The notes under the pieces are model-generated. The model was not told the DNA's origin. It saw nothing but the letters and a program-made list of their open reading frames with translations, and searched no databases. Below are positions 6,316 to 8,418 of a stretch of 8,418 nt of DNA, one piece after another (position 1 is the first letter of the stretch; every line of letters begins with the position of its first letter). The DNA is from Erysipelotrichaceae bacterium (GTDB lineage: Bacteria; Bacillota_I; Bacilli_A; Erysipelotrichales; Erysipelotrichaceae): the NCBI GenBank assembly GCA_017418585.1, contig JAFONG010000149.1, positions 1-8,418 of the forward strand, read 5' to 3'. The position numbers were made by a program, and so were the translations under genes.

Positions 6316-7509
6316 ATGAGCGAGATCAAACAATTCAAAGACCAGAACGGCAACATTCTGGCGCATGCCGCAATACCTGATGATTACGTGATCGGCGGAT
6401 CGCTGGTTGACGGATTCCAGCACGAGTCTGTTCCTTTCTTCATCACCGCACACGCCATCAACAATGACAAGAAGATCATGATCTTCGGCTTAAGCGACGA
6501 GAAGTTTACGACTTATAAAAACAAAATGATGACTATGACGCTGAAAGCCATGGCTGATGTGAAATGGAATTCTATCCGTGACTTCATTGAACCGGAAGAC
6601 TACATGCAGCAGTTTGCCGAGGCGTTGTCTACGATGAAACTGACGGTCGTAGGTGAAGCGGATCTTCCAAGCATCTGCGGAAAGGATCCTCAGCAGGCAT
6701 ACCGGAATTTCATGTCGGAATATGAAGCCTCGTTCCAGAGAGATGCTCAGCTAGGAACAGAAACCAGAGCCAACAACAGTCTGGTTCGTTCTTTCATGAG
6801 AAGATATACCGGAACAGCCGCAAGCGGGGCCCAGTGCACCGTCGTTGCCGGCATGGATTACAACGGCGTCGAGTATTACGCTCCGGCATCCGTACTAAGT
6901 GTCATCAATCCTCTGGCAGGCCTGGTCGGTTCAGCGATCAAGAACAAGCAGGCGGAAAAGAGCTCAAAACAGTTCGGTCACGGCACGCCGTGCGACGGTA
7001 TCGACTGGGGTGCCAAAAACAAGTTCCTGATGGTCAGCCCAAAGGAATATGAACAGGAAGCTTTCGCTGCATTCTATGAATTCGTGGAAACTTTCCACAT
7101 GGATCAGAATCTCCGTCAGCGCTTTTATGAACTCAATGCGCAAAGAATACAGATGCGTCTGCAGGAAACGCTACGTTTCCAGGGCATGGCTCAAGCCAAT
7201 ATGCAGAGTCTGATGTACAACCAGCAGAGGCTGACTCAGACACTGGCCCAGAATTCGGCTGCCATGTCGGACATGATCATGGATTCCTGGAACAAAAAGA
7301 TGGCATCCGATTCCAGGATCTCCCAGGCTAGATCGGAAGCCATTAGAGGCGTTGATGTATACCAGAACAGCTACGGACAGAACGTGGATGTGAGCGTATC
7401 CGCGGATCACGTATACCAGAACCAGTATGGCGACGTATACGGAGTGTCGGGGAATGCGCCTGACCAGGACATCCTGAACAAGCTGAACTGGAAGGAACTG
7501 AAGAAATAG
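6316..7509 (+). CDS. OrfC: uncharacterised tail-bearing protein, close paralogue of OrfA
   Basis: A 397-residue protein of unknown function with no signal peptide or membrane segment. It aligns almost without gaps to OrfA over the first 120 residues: PDD (22-24 in OrfA, 21-23 here), VPF, FIEP (90-93 in both), LPS (117-119 in both), then AGMDYxGxE from about 178. It lacks the charged linker of OrfA, having a short Lys-rich loop and FGHGTPCDG instead. FYEFVETFHMDQNLRQ matches the FVxS patch of OrfA and OrfB. A Gln/Met/Asn-rich helical segment (about 265-320) leads into the 76-residue tail (322-397), which differs from OrfA only by E to D, T to I and T to K near the end. AAAGGAG (6303-6309) overlaps the lipoprotein stop. 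The gene is split from its paralogues by the TIR and lipoprotein genes, so the module is bracketed by tail-bearing proteins. Confidence 0.9.
   Translation: MSEIKQFKDQNGNILAHAAIPDDYVIGGSLVDGFQHESVPFFITAHAINNDKKIMIFGLSDEKFTTYKNKMMTMTLKAMADVKWNSIRDFIEPEDYMQQFAEALSTMKLTVVGEADLPSICGKDPQQAYRNFMSEYEASFQRDAQLGTETRANNSLVRSFMRRYTGTAASGAQCTVVAGMDYNGVEYYAPASVLSVINPLAGLVGSAIKNKQAEKSSKQFGHGTPCDGIDWGAKNKFLMVSPKEYEQEAFAAFYEFVETFHMDQNLRQRFYELNAQRIQMRLQETLRFQGMAQANMQSLMYNQQRLTQTLAQNSAAMSDMIMDSWNKKMASDSRISQARSEAIRGVDVYQNSYGQNVDVSVSADHVYQNQYGDVYGVSGNAPDQDILNKLNWKELKK
7279..7509 (+). repeat. Conserved C-terminal tail, copy 3 (orfC)
   Basis: This codes the last 76 residues of OrfC plus the stop and pairs with 1502-1732. 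Residues 1-63 of the tail are identical to OrfA, and all three replacements fall in the last 13 residues. By hand count about 29 codons differ silently, including CGT to AGG (Arg) and TCT to AGC (Ser), which need two or three base changes. This is not a recent DNA duplication. Confidence 0.92.
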
Positions 7510-7516
7510 GAGAACG

Positions 7517-8418
7517 ATGCTTCAGCAGTCTCTGTTAAGAAACGAAATGAACGAGCCTCTAGCTGCCCGTCTTAGACCGGAAACGCTGGACGACATCATC
7601 GGTCAGGAACACCTGATCGGTGAAGGAAAGGTTCTGCGCAAGATGATCGAGAACGACCGCGTTCCATCGATGATTTTTTGGGGTCCTCCGGGCGTTGGAA
7701 AAACAACCCTGGCTTACGTGATCGCCAACTGTACCAAGGCTTCTTTTATCAACTTCTCTGCCGTTACCAGCGGGATAAAGGAAATCAAGGAAGTCATGAA
7801 GAGGGCAGAAGACGCCACGGCCTACGGCAACAGGACGATCGTCTTCGTAGACGAGATCCACCGTTTCAACAAGGCCCAGCAGGATGCCTTTCTTCCGTTT
7901 GTAGAAAAGGGCAGCATCGTTCTGATCGGAGCCACGACCGAGAATCCTTCTTTTGAAGTCAACGGGGCTCTTCTGTCAAGATGCAAGGTCTTCGTCCTGA
8001 AACAGCTGAATGAACAGCAGATCGTTTCTCTTTTAAAAAGAGCCATTGAAGATCCGAGAGCTTTTCAGGGACAGAAGATCACGATCGCTGACGAGGAACT
8101 TTATTTCATAGCCGGTTTCTGTAACGGCGATGCCAGAATGGCCCTGTCCACTTTGGAGATGGCTGTACTCAACGGCGACGTCGGCGAAGAAGGCATTACC
8201 GTAGGAAAGCAGATCATTGAAGACATCACTTCCAAGAAGTCTTTCCTCTATGACAAGAAGGGCGAAGAACACTACAACATCATTTCCGCCCTGCATAAAT
8301 CCATGCGCAACTCCGATCCGGATGCGGCCGTATACTGGCTCGCAAGAATGCTGGAAGCGGGAGAAGATCCTCTGTATGTCGCCAGAAGAGTCATCCGTTT
8401 TGCTTCGGAAGATATCGG
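7517..8418 (+). CDS. rarA: Replication-associated recombination protein A (RarA/MgsA), 5' part
   Basis: 300 residues are present before the right edge; the family is usually about 420-450 residues, so roughly the last third is missing. RarA is a AAA+ ATPase of the clamp-loader/RuvB class that acts at stalled replication forks and on single-stranded DNA. Visible motifs are the RPETLDDIIGQEHL opening (20-33), Walker A GPPGVGKTT (56-64), Walker B VFVDEIHRFNKAQQDAF (109-125), sensor 1 GATTENPSF (138-146) and the Arg-finger SRC (154-156). They are followed by the GDARMAL lid motif and the DKKGEEHYNIISALHKSMR segment typical of RarA. The ATG at 7517 is preceded by AGGAG (7508-7512), which overlaps the orfC stop. 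With a 7-base gap and no terminator or promoter before it, rarA is probably cotranscribed with the TIR module. All motifs look intact. Confidence 0.96.
   Translation, partial: MLQQSLLRNEMNEPLAARLRPETLDDIIGQEHLIGEGKVLRKMIENDRVPSMIFWGPPGVGKTTLAYVIANCTKASFINFSAVTSGIKEIKEVMKRAEDATAYGNRTIVFVDEIHRFNKAQQDAFLPFVEKGSIVLIGATTENPSFEVNGALLSRCKVFVLKQLNEQQIVSLLKRAIEDPRAFQGQKITIADEELYFIAGFCNGDARMALSTLEMAVLNGDVGEEGITVGKQIIEDITSKKSFLYDKKGEEHYNIISALHKSMRNSDPDAAVYWLARMLEAGEDPLYVARRVIRFASEDI

Noticed and set aside
1502..7509. Paired tail copies as insertion-sequence ends or recombination sites
   Set aside because: The copies are in frame, end exactly at stop codons, differ almost only at silent positions, and have no transposase or target duplication. 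This is protein-level conservation, not a mobile element.
7678..7956. Plus-strand open frame of 92 codons overlapping rarA
   Set aside because: It is a frame shadow over the Walker A to sensor 1 region of rarA, where the rarA frame is intact and conserved.
1..8418. CRISPR array, tRNA or rRNA genes, or transposon
   Set aside because: No regularly spaced repeats, tRNA-like cloverleaf or transposase motifs were seen; nearly every base is in a supported gene apart from the 144-base gap at 224-367.

Overview
The window looks like a chromosomal segment from a Bacillota (Firmicutes) gut-type bacterium. Strong AAAGGAG-type ribosome binding sites precede most genes, the genes are tightly packed on one strand, and base composition is roughly balanced. 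The last gene is a standard rarA (mgsA). Genus cannot be told from this sequence; an Erysipelotrichia or Clostridia member is a guess.

Layout. Positions 1-223 hold the 3' end of an ADP-ribosylglycohydrolase-family gene, closed by an intrinsic terminator at 242-265. An extended -10 promoter at 310-318 then begins a compact run of six plus-strand genes: orfA (368-1732), orfB (1750-2940), a TIR-transmembrane-beta-propeller protein (2937-6002), a small lipoprotein (6014-6304), orfC (6316-7509) and rarA (7517 to beyond the window end). Gaps are 17, -4, 11, 11 and 7 bases, and I see no internal terminator, so this is probably one transcript.

The notable part is the five-gene block between the promoter and rarA. 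orfA, orfB and orfC are paralogues with no signal peptide or membrane segment. Each has an N-terminal globular domain, a Gln/Met-rich helical segment and a short C-terminal tail ending in W-x-ELKK. The last 76 residues of OrfA and OrfC agree at 73 positions although about 29 codons differ synonymously, so the tail protein sequence is under strong constraint or was homogenised in the past. OrfB has a diverged version of the same tail. The TIR protein carries the Glu at the usual TIR NADase position (WCxxE) on the predicted cytoplasmic side and places a propeller of about 700 residues outside the membrane, where the lipoprotein would also sit.

Working model (inference): a membrane-anchored TIR signalling or defence module. 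The propeller and lipoprotein would face outward, and three tail-bearing cytoplasmic proteins would act with the TIR domain or a shared partner. Nothing in the window proves NADase activity, defence or physical interaction.
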